Source: JAJXWB01 sp046349085
GTDB taxonomy: Bacteria; Pseudomonadota; Alphaproteobacteria; Rhizobiales; Beijerinckiaceae
Assembly: GCA_046349085.1 (NCBI GenBank)
Contig: JAXMDA010000001.1
Coordinates: 682,001 to 746,000 of the forward strand
Direction of reading: 5' to 3'
DNA: 64,000 nucleotides
The position numbers and the translations under genes were made by a program. Below are positions 1-10,606 of the stretch, piece after piece. The stretch's first letter is position 1, and each line of letters opens with the position of its first letter. The notes under the pieces were generated by a model. It saw only the letters and a list, made by a program, of their open reading frames with translations, had not been told where the DNA came from and ran no database searches.

Positions 1-1349
<1,349 letters not shown>

Positions 1350-1523
1350 GAACCTGCCTGTACGGGACGATTGCGCCCTCAATTAGAGCGCGGGGCGTCG
1401 AAACCAAAGGCGTCGCCCGGCTGGAGCGCTGCTTTTCGGCGGCGCGTCGACCTGCTACCTGACCATTTGCAACATCCGGCGGCCCGCCACAAGCCGTCGA
1501 AGTCACCGGCCGGGGGCGCATCC

Positions 1524-2744
1524 ATGTCCGACAGCAATTTCGATATCAACGAAGGCGCGCCGGGCGCGGATGCGGTCGACAGCTTCACCGAGACGACGCA
1601 GACGTCGTGGCTCGCGCGCATCTGGGAATCGATCACGGGCGTGCTGTTTGGCCTGCTGCTGCTGCTCGTCGGCGTCATACTGCTGTTCTGGAACGAGGGC
1701 CGCGCGGTGCAGACCTACCGGTCGCTCGCCGAAGGCAAGGGCCTCGTCGTCAGCGTGGATCCCGCCCGCGTCGATCCCGCCAACGAGGGCAAGCTCGTGC
1801 ATGTATCGGGCGAGGCCAGGGCGCCCGGCCGCGTCAGCGACAGCGAATTCGGCGTGACGACGGAAGGCCTCGCGCTGGAGCGCAAGGCGCAGATGTACCA
1901 GTGGAAGGAGCAAACCCAGACCGAGAGCCGCAAGAAGCTCGGCGGGGGCGAGGAGACCGTGACCACCTACAGTTACACGCAGGTCTGGTCGGACCGGCGG
2001 ATCGATTCCGCGTCGTTCAAGCGGCCGGCTGGCCACGCCAACCCCGAGATGCGCTTTTCGGGCAAGGAATTCTACGCAAGGGACGCCAGGCTCGGCGCCT
2101 TCCGGCTCGACGACCAGGTCCTGTCGCAACTCTCCGCGACGCGCGACGTGCCGCTCGACGCCGGCCTCGCCAACAGCCTGCGCGGGCGTCTTGGCGGGCA
2201 GGCGCAGCCCTATGACGGCGGCCTCTACATCGGCGCCAATCCGGCGCAACCGCGCGTCGGCGACCTGCGCATCGCCTTCGCCGCCGCGCCGGAAGGCCCG
2301 ACAAGCGTCATCGGCCGGCAGGCGGGCGACGGCTTTGCGCCCTACCAGACACATGCCGGCGACAGGCTGCTGATGGCGGAGGCCGGCGCCAGGACGTCGG
2401 ACCAGATGTTCAAGGAAGCCGGCGACGAGAACCGCATCCTGACATGGGTCCTGCGCTTTTTCGGCGCGATCCTGATCTTCGCCGCCTTCGGCCTTATGCT
2501 GAAGCCCCTCGAAGTCGTCGCCGACGTCGTGCCGATCATCGGCAATATCGTCGGCTTCGGCTCCGGGATCGCCGCCGCGGTCCTGACCGCCGTCGTCGCC
2601 CCGCTCGTCGTCGCAATCGCCTGGTTCTGGTATCGCCCGCTCGTGTCGCTGGCGGCGATCGCGGCGGGCTTCGGCGTCGCCTATGCGGTCAAACGGTACG
2701 GCGCGCGAAAGGCCGGCGCTCCGCCACAGGCGGCGCGGGCCTGA
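1524..2744 (+). CDS. TMEM43 family membrane protein
   Basis: A 406-residue membrane protein resembling the TMEM43/DUF1625 family. One hydrophobic segment lies near residues 35-55 and ends in the family-like WNEGRAV motif. A long soluble or lumen-like middle region follows (about 60-300). A C-terminal block of three to four hydrophobic segments (about 310-400) ends in a short basic tail. The frame is open far upstream, but that part is the complement of ygiQ, so the start is placed at the ATG in front of MSDSNFD, preceded by GGGGGCG. Function is unknown in bacteria. It converges with the small gene at 2755. Confidence 0.75.
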   Translation: MSDSNFDINEGAPGADAVDSFTETTQTSWLARIWESITGVLFGLLLLLVGVILLFWNEGRAVQTYRSLAEGKGLVVSVDPARVDPANEGKLVHVSGEARAPGRVSDSEFGVTTEGLALERKAQMYQWKEQTQTESRKKLGGGEETVTTYSYTQVWSDRRIDSASFKRPAGHANPEMRFSGKEFYARDARLGAFRLDDQVLSQLSATRDVPLDAGLANSLRGRLGGQAQPYDGGLYIGANPAQPRVGDLRIAFAAAPEGPTSVIGRQAGDGFAPYQTHAGDRLLMAEAGARTSDQMFKEAGDENRILTWVLRFFGAILIFAAFGLMLKPLEVVADVVPIIGNIVGFGSGIAAAVLTAVVAPLVVAIAWFWYRPLVSLAAIAAGFGVAYAVKRYGARKAGAPPQAARA

Positions 2745-2754
2745 GGTCGGCGCT

Positions 2755-3183
2755 TCACTCCGCCTGGAGCGAGGCGTCGCCTCCGGCGGCGGCAAGCGAG
2801 ACGCTGCGGGCGACGGCGCCCCGCCAAAAGGAATGCAGCGCCTGTTCGGCGTAGGGGTCCTCGCTCGGCATCGCCGCCGCGCGACGCACGAGATGCAGCG
2901 CACGTCCGCTCAAGCCTTCCGACTCGACCACGGCAAGCGCATCGGCGAGCGCGTCGGCAAACAGCGGACAATCCGAAAAGCCTGCCAGCCAGCGCGCGAT
3001 GCGCAATTGCTCCACGGCTTCCTCGGGGGATTTGGGCGTCTGCGCCACGGCGGCCTGCGTCAGGGTTTCCGCGCGATCGAGATGCTGCGCCGCCGCGTCG
3101 AGATCGCCGCGCAGCCCGGCGTCGATTTCCGCGGCATGCAACGCGCTGAGCATGTCGAGCGTGACGAAAGTCGCGCGTCCCAC
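2755..3183 (-). CDS. Hypothetical helical protein, 142 aa
   Basis: Not recognised. The predicted protein is acidic, almost entirely alpha-helical in composition (many Ala, Leu, Glu), and has no signal peptide or membrane segment. Runs such as DLDAAAQHLDRAETL and EEAVEQLRIARWLAG could be a short TPR-like or helical-repeat fold. The gene ends 10 nt from the TMEM43-like gene, which it meets tail to tail, and nothing on either strand competes with it. Expression is plausible but unproven. Confidence 0.5.
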   Translation of the reverse strand: MGRATFVTLDMLSALHAAEIDAGLRGDLDAAAQHLDRAETLTQAAVAQTPKSPEEAVEQLRIARWLAGFSDCPLFADALADALAVVESEGLSGRALHLVRRAAAMPSEDPYAEQALHSFWRGAVARSVSLAAAGGDASLQAE

Positions 3184-3280
3184 GGGCTGCCTCCATTTCC
3201 GCGACGGCGCCGCAGGGGAAACGATTCGCCGGCGCGCGACAAGTCGTGACGCAGCGTCAGCTCACCGAGACGTGATCGCG

Positions 3281-4138
3281 TCATCCGCCCGGATTGATCG
3301 GCCGGTTTTCCGTCCAGTCCCACGTGCCCTGGTCGCGGTTGCGCACGGCCTCCTTCCAGCCGACTTCTTCCGCGCGACGCTTGAAGTTGAAGCCTTCCGG
3401 CGAATGGCGCGTGATGCCGTCGAACAGGGTCGCGAACATCTGCGTCTGCTTCAGGCCCATGGCCTCGATCGCCTGGTTGATCATCAGCTTCTGCATCATG
3501 AGTTGGTTGACCGGCACGCTGGCCATGCGTTCGGCCAGCGCCTCGACTTCCGCATCGAGATTTTCACGCGGGACGGCCTTGTGCACGAGGCCGATGCGGG
3601 CGGCCTCCACACCGTCGATTTTGTCGCCGGTGAACAGCATGCGCTTGGCCTGCTCCGCGCCCAGGCGGTAGACCCACATGGCCGTCGTCGGACAGCCCCA
3701 GACGCGCGCCGGCATGTAGCCGATCTGCGCCTTGTCCTCCATGACGACGAGGTCGCTGCACAAGGCAATGTCGGAGCCGCCCGCCACCGCATAGCCGTGC
3801 ACCTTGCAGACCACGGGCCGATACGAGCGCCACAGGCTCATGAAGAGTTCGGTGTTGCGCATCATGAAGGCGTAGTCCTGCATGGGATCCCACAGCGGGA
3901 TGTCGTCCGCCGAATGGCGCTCCTTCGATTGCGCGTAATAGGTGAGATCGTAGCCCGCGCAGAAGCCGGGGCCGTTGCCGGAAAGTACGATGACATGCAC
4001 GCCGCGATCGGCGTTGGCGCGCTCGACCGCCTCGGCCAGCTCGCGCGGCACGTCGTCGTCGATGGCGTTCATCGCCTCCGGGCGATTGAGCGTGATGCGG
4101 CCGATGCGGCCGTCCTTTTCGTAGAGAATTTTCGACAT
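3281..4138 (-). CDS. Enoyl-CoA hydratase/isomerase (crotonase) family protein with altered active site
   Basis: A 285-residue crotonase-fold protein. The oxyanion-hole regions are visible as GPGFCAGYDL (about 55-64) and GYAVAGGSDIAL (about 114-125). The two glutamates that add water in classical hydratases are not where expected: the first position is Asp122 (GGSDIA), and the second falls in MPARVWG (141-147), with Ala in place of Glu. It is therefore probably not a standard hydratase; isomerase, hydrolase or decarboxylase-type crotonase chemistry is possible. The start is the ATG at 4138, behind a GGGAGGACCC Shine-Dalgarno. Upstream in the same direction is olsB, separated by a palindromic repeat. 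Confidence 0.85.
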   Translation of the reverse strand: MSKILYEKDGRIGRITLNRPEAMNAIDDDVPRELAEAVERANADRGVHVIVLSGNGPGFCAGYDLTYYAQSKERHSADDIPLWDPMQDYAFMMRNTELFMSLWRSYRPVVCKVHGYAVAGGSDIALCSDLVVMEDKAQIGYMPARVWGCPTTAMWVYRLGAEQAKRMLFTGDKIDGVEAARIGLVHKAVPRENLDAEVEALAERMASVPVNQLMMQKLMINQAIEAMGLKQTQMFATLFDGITRHSPEGFNFKRRAEEVGWKEAVRNRDQGTWDWTENRPINPGG

Positions 4139-4203
4139 GGGTCCTCCCGGCGGGGAGGATCGGGGCGCGCGGGCGAGTTGGCAAGATTTGGGACGCGGCG
4201 GCG

Positions 4204-4250
4204 CCCCTCCCCAGCCCTCCCCCGCTCCGCGGGAGAGGGACAGGAAGGGG
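4204..4250. repeat. Intergenic GC-rich palindromic repeat
   Basis: A pyrimidine-rich arm (CCCTCCCCCGC) faces a purine-rich arm (GCGGGAGAGGG) across TCC, with outer arms CCCCTCC and GGAAGGGG. It lies immediately after the olsB stop codon and before the crotonase gene. It resembles dispersed intergenic palindromes common in high-GC Proteobacteria and could also stop or attenuate olsB transcription. There is no U-tract. Confidence 0.5.
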
Positions 4251-5147
4251 TCAGGCGGCGGTTTCCGCCGCCTTCGCCCCGAACCGCCCGAACACGCGCG
4301 GGTCGATATCGGCGACCGGCATGACGACGAAGACATCCGTCACGCCGAACTGCCGGTCGATCACAGCGCCGTCGCCGAAGGTCGCGCCGCAGCGCAGATA
4401 GCCCTTCACGAGCGGCGGCAGTTCGGCCAGCGCCGCGCGCCGGTCTATATGCGCTTCGTCCGGCGCGGACATGGCGACGCGGCGATCGGCGCGCGCGTTG
4501 ACACGCCAGTCGGGCGCGCTCGACGCGCATTGCGCAAGATAATTCAGCGCGCGCATGTGACGCGCGGGATCGGCGCCCGCGAAGCTCGCGCAACCGAACA
4601 TGACGTCGATCCTGTGATGCTCGATGTAGAGGCCGATGCCGCGCCACAGCAGGTCGAGCACACGCTTGTCTCTGTAAGGCCCGAGCACGCACGAGCGGCC
4701 CAGTTCGAGGAAACGCTTGTTCGCATGGCGCGCGAGCAGGGGCGCGATATCGTATTCGCCGGCGCTGTAGAAACCGAAATTCTTCTCCGCCGCATCCTGC
4801 CGCAGAAGGCGGTAGGCGCCGACGACCTTCGGCCGCGCGCGGCCGAAGCGGTTGAGCGCGGCGTGATCGACGACGAGCAGGTGATCGCAAACCCGATCGA
4901 AGGCGCAGACGTCGCGGCGGATCAGCGCCGCCGTGCGATCCGGGATCGCGCCGCCCTCCTCGTAGAACACCTTGTAGCGCAGGCGCTGCGCCTTGCGGAT
5001 TTCGCGCTTGGTTTCGGCGAGCCGCAGCTCCAGCGCCCCCGCGCGCAGCAATGTTCCGCCGAAAGTCCCCCGCTTCCTGACGGATTTCGGAAAGCGCAGC
5101 AGCGCGCCGTCGGCGGCGGTCTGTGGTTCTGCTTTCTCGCGCGGCAT
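4251..5147 (-). CDS. olsB: GNAT-type N-acyltransferase, OlsB-like (ornithine lipid synthesis)
   Basis: A 298-residue protein like L-ornithine N-alpha-acyltransferase OlsB, which transfers a 3-hydroxyacyl group from acyl carrier protein to ornithine to make lyso-ornithine lipid at the membrane. Family marks include RLRYKVFYEEGGA (about 55-67), the CDHLLVVD strand (about 87-94), VVGAYRLL, LELGRSCV and VLDLLWRGIG. The start is the ATG at 5147; the preceding reading is the hybrid-kinase complement. No olsA lies next to it, so the second acylation would have to be encoded elsewhere. The family call is firm; acyl acceptor specificity is inferred. Confidence 0.8.
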   Translation of the reverse strand: MPREKAEPQTAADGALLRFPKSVRKRGTFGGTLLRAGALELRLAETKREIRKAQRLRYKVFYEEGGAIPDRTAALIRRDVCAFDRVCDHLLVVDHAALNRFGRARPKVVGAYRLLRQDAAEKNFGFYSAGEYDIAPLLARHANKRFLELGRSCVLGPYRDKRVLDLLWRGIGLYIEHHRIDVMFGCASFAGADPARHMRALNYLAQCASSAPDWRVNARADRRVAMSAPDEAHIDRRAALAELPPLVKGYLRCGATFGDGAVIDRQFGVTDVFVVMPVADIDPRVFGRFGAKAAETAA

Positions 5148-5217
5148 GTCGAATCGTCTCCGGTAGGCAGTAGAGCCACGAAGCCAGTTCTTGCCAACGG
5201 GATTATGACAGTCGCGC

Positions 5218-6969
5218 CTAGGCCCCGACCGCTTGCCCGCGCGCCGACGCCGCGCGCGCGAGAAGCGCCACTTCGCGGGTCAGCGCCGCTGCGTCGAAGG
5301 GCTTGACGAAGAAAGCGGCGAAGCCCGCCGCCTCCGCCGCGCGACGGTCCTCTTCGGCCGCATTGGCGGTCAGCGCGATCAGCGGCGTCAGCGCCACGCC
5401 GACGGTCGCCTGCACGGCGCGAATGCGGCGCGCGGCCGCCAGTCCGTCGAGGCGCGGCATGCGAATGTCCATGACAATTGCATCGAACGGCGTGCGCTTG
5501 CCGTTGGCGGCGTCCTCGATCTCGGCGAGCGCCGCAAGACCGTCGGCGACGCGTTCGGCCATCGCGCCGGCGCGTTCGAGGCAGCGCTGCGCAATCAGCG
5601 CGTTGATGTCGTTGTCTTCCGCCACAAGCACGCGCAGGCCGGCCAACGGGCTCGGCGCGGGCGCATCCGACGTCGCGGGCGCAGCGTCCGCGGCGCCGGC
5701 AAGGCGATCGGAAATGCGAGCGAGCAGCGAGGCGTGGCGCACGGGCTTGACCAGCCAGCCGTCGAAGGCGCCGAGCACATTGCGGCCGATGGTGCGGCGC
5801 TCGAAGGGCGAGACGAGCACCAGCGTACGGCCGGCGTGCGCTGCGCGCGCCGCTTCGGCGATACGGCGGGACGCCTGCTCGCCCAGCGCGCAATCGACGA
5901 TGACGACATCGGGCGGATCGCGTTGCGCAAGCGTCAGCATCGCCGCGTCCTCGCCCTCCGCGCGGTCCACCTTGGCGCCGACCGCAGCGAGCTGTTCGCC
6001 CAGGAATGGCGCCTCGAAAGGAGATTGTGCGACGATAAGCGCGCGACGGCCCTGCAGCGACGGGGCGACGCCCTGCGGCGCGCATTCGGCCGGCAGAGGC
6101 AGCGAGAGCTGGAAGGTCGAGCCCGCCGCGTCGGAGCGCGCGAGCCTGAGCTCGCCGCCCATGCGTTCGGCAAGCGCGCGGGAAATCGCCAGTCCGAGCC
6201 CGGCGCCGCCGTGCGGCGCGGTGGCCGAGCCGTCGCCGCGCTCGAACTCCTGGAAAATGGCGGCGCGTCGTTCGGCCGGGACGCCCGGGCCGGTGTCTTC
6301 CACGCAAAAGAGGATGGCGTCGTTGTCGCCGCGTGCGACGCGCAGGCCGACGCCGCCGCGCTCGGTGTATTTCACCGCGTTGCCGGCGAGATTGATGAGG
6401 ATCTGGCGAAGGCGCGCGGCGTCGCCGACAAGACGCGCCGGCACGCCCGGCGCGACATGCGCGGCGACCTCGATGCCCTTGCCCTGTGCGCGGGGGGCGA
6501 CGAGCTCGACCACGCCCTCGACCAGTGGCGCGAGATCGAAAGGCGCGTTGTCGAGTTCGAGGCGGCCGGCCTCGATGCGCGAGAAATCGAGAATCTCGTC
6601 GATCAGCGTGCCGAGCGCTTCGCCCGATGTGCGGATGGCGGCAAGATAGGACTGCGCCTCGGCGTCGAGCTTCATGGAGGCGAGCAGGTCGGTCATGCCG
6701 AGGATGCCGTTGAGCGGCGTCCGGATTTCGTGGCTGACGGTCGCCAGAAAGCGCGACTTGGCTTCGCTGGCGGCTTCCGCGCGGTCGCGCGCGGCGGCGG
6801 CGGCCTTCAGCTCCCAGACCTCGTCGCGCAGTTTCTCGGTCTCCTGCTCGACGCTTGCCGGCGCCCGGCGCTCGCCGCCAACCGCTTGCGCGAGGCGACG
6901 GCCGAGAAGGACGCCGGCCATGAGGGCGGCGATAGCGGTTGCGAGAAGAGCGAGAAGATGCGGCGACAT
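5218..6969 (-). CDS. Hybrid sensor histidine kinase with two receiver domains
   Basis: 583 residues. One N-terminal membrane segment (about 4-22) has almost no periplasmic part, and a short coiled coil (40-70) follows. The HisKA box FLATVSHEIRTPLNG has its phospho-His at His80. The ATPase domain shows NLAGNAVKYTERGG, DTGPGVP and GGAGLGLAIS. The first receiver-like domain (about 300-415) lacks the acidic pair after its first strand and looks degenerate. The second (about 440-575) is complete: VAEDNDIN, IVMDIRM with the phospho-Asp, and FVKPF. With no obvious sensory domain, the signal is probably membrane or redox state, or comes from a partner. No response regulator gene is adjacent. Confidence 0.9.
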   Translation of the reverse strand: MSPHLLALLATAIAALMAGVLLGRRLAQAVGGERRAPASVEQETEKLRDEVWELKAAAAARDRAEAASEAKSRFLATVSHEIRTPLNGILGMTDLLASMKLDAEAQSYLAAIRTSGEALGTLIDEILDFSRIEAGRLELDNAPFDLAPLVEGVVELVAPRAQGKGIEVAAHVAPGVPARLVGDAARLRQILINLAGNAVKYTERGGVGLRVARGDNDAILFCVEDTGPGVPAERRAAIFQEFERGDGSATAPHGGAGLGLAISRALAERMGGELRLARSDAAGSTFQLSLPLPAECAPQGVAPSLQGRRALIVAQSPFEAPFLGEQLAAVGAKVDRAEGEDAAMLTLAQRDPPDVVIVDCALGEQASRRIAEAARAAHAGRTLVLVSPFERRTIGRNVLGAFDGWLVKPVRHASLLARISDRLAGAADAAPATSDAPAPSPLAGLRVLVAEDNDINALIAQRCLERAGAMAERVADGLAALAEIEDAANGKRTPFDAIVMDIRMPRLDGLAAARRIRAVQATVGVALTPLIALTANAAEEDRRAAEAAGFAAFFVKPFDAAALTREVALLARAASARGQAVGA

Positions 6970-7094
6970 GACCCGGGTTCCAGCGCCTGACGCAGGCGCG
7001 TCGCCAGAGTGACGCCGCGGAGTTGAGAAAGGCTTGCCGCGGGAATTCCCGTGATTTCTTCGTTAACGGGTTTTTGGCGATGCGACGCGCGGTC

Positions 7095-8636
7095 TCACGC
7101 CGCCGCGTTGGCGGCGCGATCCATGCCGGTGCGATAGGCCAGAGCTTCCGCCAGATGCGGGCGGCGCACGCTGGAGGAGCCGTCGAGATCGGCGATCGTG
7201 CGCGCGAGTTTCAGCACCCGGTGGTATCCGCGCGCCGAGAGGGCGAACCGTTCGGCGGCCTCGCGCACCAGCGCCTGCGCGCCGGCGTCGGGCGCGGCGA
7301 GGTCCTCGATCGCGCGCGTTGGCGCAGCGGCGTTGGTCGTGACGCCGGACAGGCCGACCGCCGCGTACCGCTCGGCCTGAACGGCGCGCGCCGCCGCGAC
7401 GCGGCGGGCGACCTCGGCCGAACCTTCGGCGGGGGCGGGCAGGATCAGATCGGCCGCGGAAACCGCCGGCGCTTCGATCTGCAGGTCGATGCGGTCGAGC
7501 AGCGGCCCGGACAGACGGGACTGATACTGCGCCGAACAGCGCTGCGCGGCGCCGCGCGCGCAGGCATAGCCCGGGTCGAGCGCATGGCCGCAGCGGCAGG
7601 GGTTCATGGCCGCCACGAGCTGGAAACGCGCGGGATAGACGGTGCGGTGGTTGGCGCGCGCAATCGCGACTTCGCCGGTTTCCATCGGCTGACGCAGCGA
7701 ATCGAGCACCTGCGGCTGGAATTCCGGCAGTTCGTCGAGGAAGAGCACGCCGTGATGGGCAAGCGAGATTTCGCCGGGGCGCGCATGGGCGCCGCCGCCG
7801 ACCAACGCCGGCATGGAGGCCGAATGATGGGGGCTGCGAAACGGCCTGCGATCGGTGAGCCTGCCGCCGGCCAGCGCGCCGGCGACGGAATGGATCATCG
7901 AGACCTCGAGCAATTCCTTCGGGTTCAGCGGCGGCAGGATCGACGGCAGGCGCTGCGCCAGCATGGATTTGCCGGCGCCGGGCGGGCCGTTCATCAGCAG
8001 GTTGTGCCCGCCCGCCGCGGCGATCTCGAGCGCGCGCTTGGCGCTTTCCTGCCCCTTGATGTCGCGCAGGTCGGGAAGCACGCCGCCGGCCGTGCGCACG
8101 CCCGGCTGCGGGCGCGACAGCGCCTGCGTTCCCTTGAAATGATTGGCGAGCTGGATGAGCGAGCGCGGCGCGATCACCTCCATGTCGCCCGACGCCCAGG
8201 CCGCTTCCGGCCCGCATTCGGCCGGGCAGATCAACCCGTGTCCGCGCGAATTTGCGGCGACCGCGGCGGGCAGGACGCCGGCGACCGGGGTCAGCGACCC
8301 ATCGAGCGCAAGCTCGCCCAAAACGGTGAAGCCGGCGAGAGCGTCGACCGGCAAAGCGCCGATCGCCGCCATCACGGCGAGCGCGATCGGCAGGTCGTAA
8401 TGCGAGCCTTCCTTGGGCATGTCGGCGGGCGCCAGATTGACGGTGATGCGCTTGGCCGGCAAAGCGAGCCCGGAGGCGGTCAGCGCGGCGCGCACGCGCT
8501 CCCGGGATTCGGCGACGGCCTTGTCGGCGAGACCGACGATGGTGAAGACGACATTGCCGGACGAGAGCTGCACCTGCACGTCAACGGGACGCGCGTCGAT
8601 GCCCTCGAACGCGACCGTGGCGACCCTGACGACCAT
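7095..8636 (-). CDS. comM: ComM/YifB family Mg-chelatase-like AAA+ ATPase
   Basis: 513 residues, the normal length for this family. The N-terminal domain (about 1-170) contains IVGLADKAVAESRERV and PADMPKEGSHYDLPIAL, typical of YifB/ComM. The AAA+ domain carries the Walker A motif GPPGAGKSMLAQRLP (about 217-231) and the Walker B motif GVLFLDELPEF, then a C-terminal Mg-chelatase-like region with the zinc-like cluster CRCGHALDPGYACARGAAQRC. ComM is known as a hexameric branch-migration helicase that helps integrate foreign single-stranded DNA during natural transformation; that role here is by homology. The gene stands alone, separated from the kinase gene by about 125 nt. Confidence 0.92.
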   Translation of the reverse strand: MVVRVATVAFEGIDARPVDVQVQLSSGNVVFTIVGLADKAVAESRERVRAALTASGLALPAKRITVNLAPADMPKEGSHYDLPIALAVMAAIGALPVDALAGFTVLGELALDGSLTPVAGVLPAAVAANSRGHGLICPAECGPEAAWASGDMEVIAPRSLIQLANHFKGTQALSRPQPGVRTAGGVLPDLRDIKGQESAKRALEIAAAGGHNLLMNGPPGAGKSMLAQRLPSILPPLNPKELLEVSMIHSVAGALAGGRLTDRRPFRSPHHSASMPALVGGGAHARPGEISLAHHGVLFLDELPEFQPQVLDSLRQPMETGEVAIARANHRTVYPARFQLVAAMNPCRCGHALDPGYACARGAAQRCSAQYQSRLSGPLLDRIDLQIEAPAVSAADLILPAPAEGSAEVARRVAAARAVQAERYAAVGLSGVTTNAAAPTRAIEDLAAPDAGAQALVREAAERFALSARGYHRVLKLARTIADLDGSSSVRRPHLAEALAYRTGMDRAANAAA

Positions 8637-8778
8637 ATGCGCCCCCGTTTCAACCCCGTACGCAGACTAGCCGGAGCGACACGGTCGCGCAAGAACATTT
8701 CAGGAACATTTGTGAGCCGCCGCGAGCTGCGGCAAGCTGCGACAGACAAGGACGAGGCCAGGGACGGGAGGCGCGGAC

Positions 8779-9282
8779 ATGGAGCAGGCGGATTTCGAGA
8801 AGCTGCTCGATCGCTTTACGCGCGCAGCCGAGGCCGGCGACGGCGAGGCCTTTGCGCAATGCTTCACCGAGGACGCCGTCTATCACGACTACATCTACGG
8901 CGATCACGTCGGGCGGCCGGAGATCGCGCACATGATGGCGCATCTCTTCCACGGCGACGCCGGTCCCGACTATCGCTGGGAAATGTTCGACCCGATCGTG
9001 AAGGACGATCTCGCCTACGCCTGGTCGCTCTCCTCGTTCACCTCGACGCGCGCGGAATTCGAGGGCCGGCGCGTCGTCATCGACGGCATGAGCCGGTTCC
9101 GGCTGCGCGACGGCCTGATCGCGGATTATGCGGAATCGGTGAACGGCGGCGTCGCCATGGCGCAGCTCGGCGTGCAGCCGGAACGCATGGCCAAGGTCTT
9201 CCGCAAGTGGGGCGGCTGGCTGGAGGCGCGGCCGCAGACGCAGGACTATCTTTCGCGCGCCAAGGGGACGCGGCGCGTCTAG
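8779..9282 (+). CDS. SnoaL-like / NTF2-fold protein
   Basis: A 167-residue soluble protein with the alpha+beta cone pattern of the SnoaL-like family: an N-terminal helix (FEKLLDRFTRAAEAGD), then FTEDAVYHDY, GRPEIAHMM, and paired strands with RVVIDGMSRFRLRDGLI. These proteins bind or isomerise small hydrophobic or polyketide-like molecules, but the fold is too general to assign a substrate. A GGGAGGCGCGGAC ribosome-binding site precedes the ATG. It is divergent from comM and converges with the outer-membrane protein gene. Confidence 0.75.
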   Translation: MEQADFEKLLDRFTRAAEAGDGEAFAQCFTEDAVYHDYIYGDHVGRPEIAHMMAHLFHGDAGPDYRWEMFDPIVKDDLAYAWSLSSFTSTRAEFEGRRVVIDGMSRFRLRDGLIADYAESVNGGVAMAQLGVQPERMAKVFRKWGGWLEARPQTQDYLSRAKGTRRV

Positions 9283-9308
9283 CTGTTTCGCCGGCGCGTC
9301 AAGAAAAT

Positions 9309-9333
9309 GCGGCCGATCCCGAGGACCGGCCGC
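9309..9333. terminator. Bidirectional hairpin between convergent genes
   Basis: The arms at 9309-9319 and 9323-9333 pair over 11 positions with one A-C mismatch, around a CGA loop. An A-rich stretch on the left (AAGAAAA) and GAAAATG on the right make it a plausible terminator for both the SnoaL-like gene and the barrel-protein gene. Confidence 0.5.
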
Positions 9334-9373
9334 GGCTGAAAATGACTTTGGCTTGAACAGGCGCCAGCCCGCC

Positions 9374-10606
9374 TCACCAGAAGCGATAGCCGACGCCGAA
9401 ATTCGCGATGACGCCGCTAACCCGTTTGGTCACGCGCTGCCCGGCGACCTGAATCGGACCATTGCCCATGCCGGCGACGCAGGCGTTGAGGGGGCCGCCG
9501 AGGCCGCTGGGGATGCAATATTGCGACCCCGCGCCATAGGCCAGAACCGAGACCTTCCCGAGGTCATAGTACAGCGCCTCCGTCTTGATGTAGGCGCTTT
9601 CGCCGAGCGCATATTTGAAGCCGGAGCCGAACGTCCAGCCCTTGCGCACCGCGGCGGTCGAGCCGGACCAAAGCGCTTGCGAGCCGAAGAGCGTCTGGCC
9701 CGACGCGCAGCCGATGCCGATGCAGCCGACGCCGCTGACCTGGTTGGCGTCCGCCCAGGCGGTGGTGAAGTCGAGACGCGGCCGGCCGAGCGCGAGACCG
9801 CCGGTGACGTAGGTGAGCAGACGGCCAACCGAGAAACCGGCGCTGCCGCGGAATGTCGAGAGCCAGTCGAGCCTGGACGATTGCGCGCCCGTCGCCTGGC
9901 TCTGGCCGGAGGCCGAGCAACTCGAATAGGGCGGCTCCGGGCAATAGGGTATCTCGCCGACGCCGGGCGGCCAGAGCGGCGAGGTATTGCTGGCGAAGGC
10001 CGAATAGCCGCCGTTCGACTGCCAGGACCGGGCGTTCTTGGGCGTATAGAACCAGTTGAAATCGGCGAGCGCCCCGAAAACGGCAAATCCGATCTGCTGA
10101 TCGTAGCCGAACTCGACGCCGCCGCCGCCGAATATGTTGCCCTTGTTGAGCGCGGTCGGCGCATTTGAATAATTCGTGCCGGAAATCGAGCGTGCGCCGC
10201 CGGGCGGCGCATTGTTGAAAATGTTCCAGGCGAGATTGCTGCCGGCGCTGAACGTGTAGGAGGTCAGCGACTGATAGCCGGGCGGCGTCGGCAGACCGAG
10301 CAGGTTGACCGGCGGAGCGACCAGGCCGGGAATGCCGAGCAGGTTGACGGGCATCAACGGATCGGCTTGCGGATTGACCGCGCCGACGCGGTTGTTCAGC
10401 CCGGCGAAGGGATCGAACAGGCTGATCGCCCGGGCGCCGTCGTAGCCGCCGGACAAGCGGCCGCCAAGATAGAAGCCCGTCCAGTTGCGGACGGGCGCGG
10501 CGATCTCGGCGGCGCCTTTGTAAACCGGAGCGGGCATATCCGCGGCGACCGCCGCGCCGTGAAACGCGCCGAACGCAAACAAGAGGGAGAGTGTGAATTT
10601 TCTCAT
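9374..10606 (-). CDS. Outer-membrane beta-barrel protein (Opa/Omp25-like)
   Basis: 410 residues. The signal peptide ends near AVAA-DMPAPVYKG (about residues 20-23). Then comes the Omp25-like start NWTGFYLGGRLSGGYDGA, alternating Gly/aromatic strands and a C-terminal strand ending in aromatic residues (GVGYRFW), as outer-membrane insertion requires. The loops are rich in Pro, Asn, Gly and Ser, with four cysteines in surface-loop-like stretches (GEIPYCPEPPYSSC and GVGCIGIGC). The start is the ATG at 10606, because the 15 codons before it precede a clean signal peptide. Role: probable porin-like or surface barrel protein; ligand unknown. Confidence 0.82.
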   Translation of the reverse strand: MRKFTLSLLFAFGAFHGAAVAADMPAPVYKGAAEIAAPVRNWTGFYLGGRLSGGYDGARAISLFDPFAGLNNRVGAVNPQADPLMPVNLLGIPGLVAPPVNLLGLPTPPGYQSLTSYTFSAGSNLAWNIFNNAPPGGARSISGTNYSNAPTALNKGNIFGGGGVEFGYDQQIGFAVFGALADFNWFYTPKNARSWQSNGGYSAFASNTSPLWPPGVGEIPYCPEPPYSSCSASGQSQATGAQSSRLDWLSTFRGSAGFSVGRLLTYVTGGLALGRPRLDFTTAWADANQVSGVGCIGIGCASGQTLFGSQALWSGSTAAVRKGWTFGSGFKYALGESAYIKTEALYYDLGKVSVLAYGAGSQYCIPSGLGGPLNACVAGMGNGPIQVAGQRVTKRVSGVIANFGVGYRFW

